Shown here: positions 62,791 through 64,000 of the stretch, one piece after another
Layout of the letters: every line of letters starts with the position of its first letter
How positions within the stretch are numbered: position 1 is the first letter of the stretch
NCBI RefSeq assembly: GCF_000696225.1
Contig: NZ_BAWN01000020.1
Coordinates: 31,119-95,118 of the forward strand
Length of the DNA stretch: 64,000 bases
Direction: 5' to 3'
DNA from: Serpentinimonas barnesii
GTDB lineage: Bacteria > Pseudomonadota > Gammaproteobacteria > Burkholderiales > Burkholderiaceae_C
The notes under the pieces: model-generated
What the model was told of the DNA's origin: nothing
What the model saw: the letters and a program-made list of their open reading frames with translations, nothing else
The model's database searches: none
Translations under genes and position numbers: made by a program

Positions 62791-63206
62791 GGCGTGGCGG
62801 ACAGGCGCTGGCAGTCGATGGGCGGGCGTTGGTTAAGGCGAATCTGTAGGCTGCTGGCACCCAGCCGCACCTCCAGGCCGGGCTGGGTAAAAGTGGCGGC
62901 GCTGCCCGGCGCCGGGTGCAGCTCGTGATTGCGTCCGTCGCGCACCAGCACCGCCACGCCTTGCTGGGGGAAATAGCGCCACTCGACGCGCTGGCCGTCG
63001 GCGCAGGCATAGTGGGCGCGTTGCATGGGGGTGGGGGGGATGGGGGCGGCCTCGGTGGGGGTGTGGGCGGCGGGGGGATCGGGTGCGGGGCTGGCCGGTG
63101 CAGGCGGTGTTGCGGGCGCCTGCGCGGGCGGCGCCCGCTCGCAAGCGGCCAAGGCCAGAGCCAAGGCAAATGGGGCGAGCAGGTGCAGTGGGGCAGGGTG
63201 CGGCAT
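62787..63206 (-). CDS. MliC-like C-type lysozyme inhibitor lipoprotein
   Basis: The 139-residue protein starts with a lipoprotein signal (lipobox ALAAC, Cys22), then a Pro/Ala-rich linker to about 60. The C-terminal 75 residues resemble the MliC domain: YACADGQRVEWRYFPQQG, a conserved cysteine pair Cys68 and Cys132, and a serine-containing GSAATF where MliC has its lysozyme-binding loop. MliC proteins in the envelope inhibit host or environmental lysozyme. ATG 63206 gives the proper signal. The match is moderate and the function is inferred. Confidence 0.65.
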   Translation of the reverse strand: MPHPAPLHLLAPFALALALAACERAPPAQAPATPPAPASPAPDPPAAHTPTEAAPIPPTPMQRAHYACADGQRVEWRYFPQQGVAVLVRDGRNHELHPAPGSAATFTQPGLEVRLGASSLQIRLNQRPPIDCQRLSATP

Positions 63207-63285
63207 GGCCCCACCAGCATAACCCATAGTGCCGCGGCCACGCCTTAGCTGGGCAGCAAAAAGTGCTTCGTGCACTGGAGCGCCC

Positions 63286-63291
63286 TACAAT
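63286..63291 (+). promoter_or_regulatory. -10 box before the Rpn-like gene
   Basis: TACAAT ends seven bases before the ATG at 63299, and no Shine-Dalgarno is present, suggesting a leaderless transcript. No good -35 is seen. Confidence 0.35.
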
Positions 63292-63298
63292 CCAATCC

Positions 63299-64000
63299 AT
63301 GGCGCACCCCCACGACACGGGCTACAAATTCCTGTTCTCGCACGCCGAGCTGGTGCGCGAGCTGCTCGAAGTCTTTGCCCCGCCGGGGGTGAGCGAACTG
63401 CTCGAATACGACACCCTGAAGCGCGAAAACGCCAGCTTCGTCACCCCCGCCATGAAGCAGCGCGAAGACGACGTGGTCTGGTCCGTCAAGCTCAGCGGTC
63501 AGCGCATCTACTTGTATTTGCTGCTTGAATTCCAGTCCCGCATCGACCGCGCCATGCCGGTGCGCATGCTGCAGTACGTGGCCGCCCTTTACGACCACTT
63601 GCTGCGCAGCAAAGCCATCAAGCTCAAAGACGGCCTGCCCCCGGTGCTGCCGATCGTCCTCTACAATGGTGACAAGCGTTGGCTTCACAGCCCCGAAGTG
63701 TTCGACCTTATCCAGCCACACCCGGCCGTGCTGAGCGCCTTTCAGCCTAGGCTCAAATTCTGGCTGCTCGACGAAGGGCAATTTAGCCCCGCATACCTGC
63801 TCGGCTTGCAGCGCGTCATGGCCGCGCTCTTTCTGGTCGAGCGCGCAGCCGGGAGCCTAGAAGATGTCAAGCTAGCCATACGCCACTTTGGCCAGACGGT
63901 GGCCCGATCACCGCGCAAGGCACTTATCGACCAGGCGCTGATCGAATGGCTGCGCCACCGCAGCGGCCACACCTTGCCCCAACTGTCCGAACTGGCCCAA
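63299..64000 (+). CDS. Rpn/YhgA-like PD-(D/E)XK nuclease (partial, runs off the window)
   Basis: The 234 codons up to the window end match the Rpn (recombination-promoting nuclease, formerly transposase_31/YhgA) family. It begins HDTGYKFLFSHAELVRELLE. The PD-(D/E)XK nuclease residues are probably Asp58 (REDDVVW) and Glu77-x-Gln79 (LLLEFQSRIDRAMPVRML). These proteins cut DNA and promote RecA-independent recombination in E. coli; some have been proposed as phage defence. They were once called transposases but no terminal repeats are seen here. It is divergent from the MliC-like gene. Confidence 0.82.
   Translation, partial: MAHPHDTGYKFLFSHAELVRELLEVFAPPGVSELLEYDTLKRENASFVTPAMKQREDDVVWSVKLSGQRIYLYLLLEFQSRIDRAMPVRMLQYVAALYDHLLRSKAIKLKDGLPPVLPIVLYNGDKRWLHSPEVFDLIQPHPAVLSAFQPRLKFWLLDEGQFSPAYLLGLQRVMAALFLVERAAGSLEDVKLAIRHFGQTVARSPRKALIDQALIEWLRHRSGHTLPQLSELAQ

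Noticed and set aside
63299..64000. Insertion-sequence transposase
   Set aside because: The family was once labelled transposase, but it has PD-(D/E)XK nuclease residues and no terminal inverted repeats or target duplication are visible.

Overview
This 64 kb window is a GC-rich, tightly packed bacterial chromosome segment. Gene order points to a betaproteobacterium of the order Burkholderiales, most likely family Comamonadaceae: lpxB-rnhB, carAB next to rpsO-pnp, tpiA-secG-tRNA-Leu(GAG)-nuoA..N followed by DUF2818 and DUF1178 genes, alanine aminotransferase-hom-thrC-moeA, and icd followed by clpS-clpA. The species assignment is inference from synteny and composition. No gap longer than 300 bases lacks a gene. 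I see no insertion sequence, prophage or CRISPR array.

Layout. 1-10,080 is housekeeping: end of lpxB, rnhB, an RNA methyltransferase, carA, carB, rpsO, pnp, tpiA, secG. The rpsO and pnp leaders carry strong RNA hairpins. 10,178-25,822 is a tRNA-Leu followed by all fourteen complex I genes (nuoA-N) and two small conserved genes; an 82-bp sequence is tandemly duplicated between nuoF and nuoG. 25,833-30,051 (minus strand) holds gdhA, a PIN-PhoH protein, a peroxiredoxin and an Mth938-type protein. 30,123-35,457 holds the alanine/threonine branch (alaA-like, hom, thrC) with moeA overlapping thrC.

35,494-41,909 is a zinc island. A divergent zur / znuCBA pair shares a short operator region with an 8-bp inverted repeat. 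zur is also the first gene of a minus-strand operon encoding an ABC ATPase, an FtsX-like permease, a small His/Cys-rich exported protein and a DUF3299 protein. This set resembles the zinc-regulated operons PA4063-PA4066 of Pseudomonas and zrg of Vibrio.

41,975-51,710 is the least understood part: two transglutaminase-like proteins, two circularly permuted ATP-grasp proteins and two alpha-E (DUF403) units, one of them fused to an ATP-grasp. They lie on two divergent arms around a 206-bp region that carries a perfect sigma-54 (-24/-12) promoter facing right and a near-perfect one facing left. These families are predicted to make and process a peptide-like conjugate, but substrate and product are unknown. 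The proteasome-like Anbu subunit that often accompanies them is absent here.

51,974-56,889 is a tripartite export operon (NodT outer-membrane channel, MacA-like adaptor, separate MacB-type ATPase and permease). 56,908-61,737 holds a DUF192 protein, icd, clpS and clpA. The window closes with a two-gene lipoprotein operon (MliC-like and WD40-like) and the start of an Rpn/YhgA-like nuclease gene cut by the window edge.
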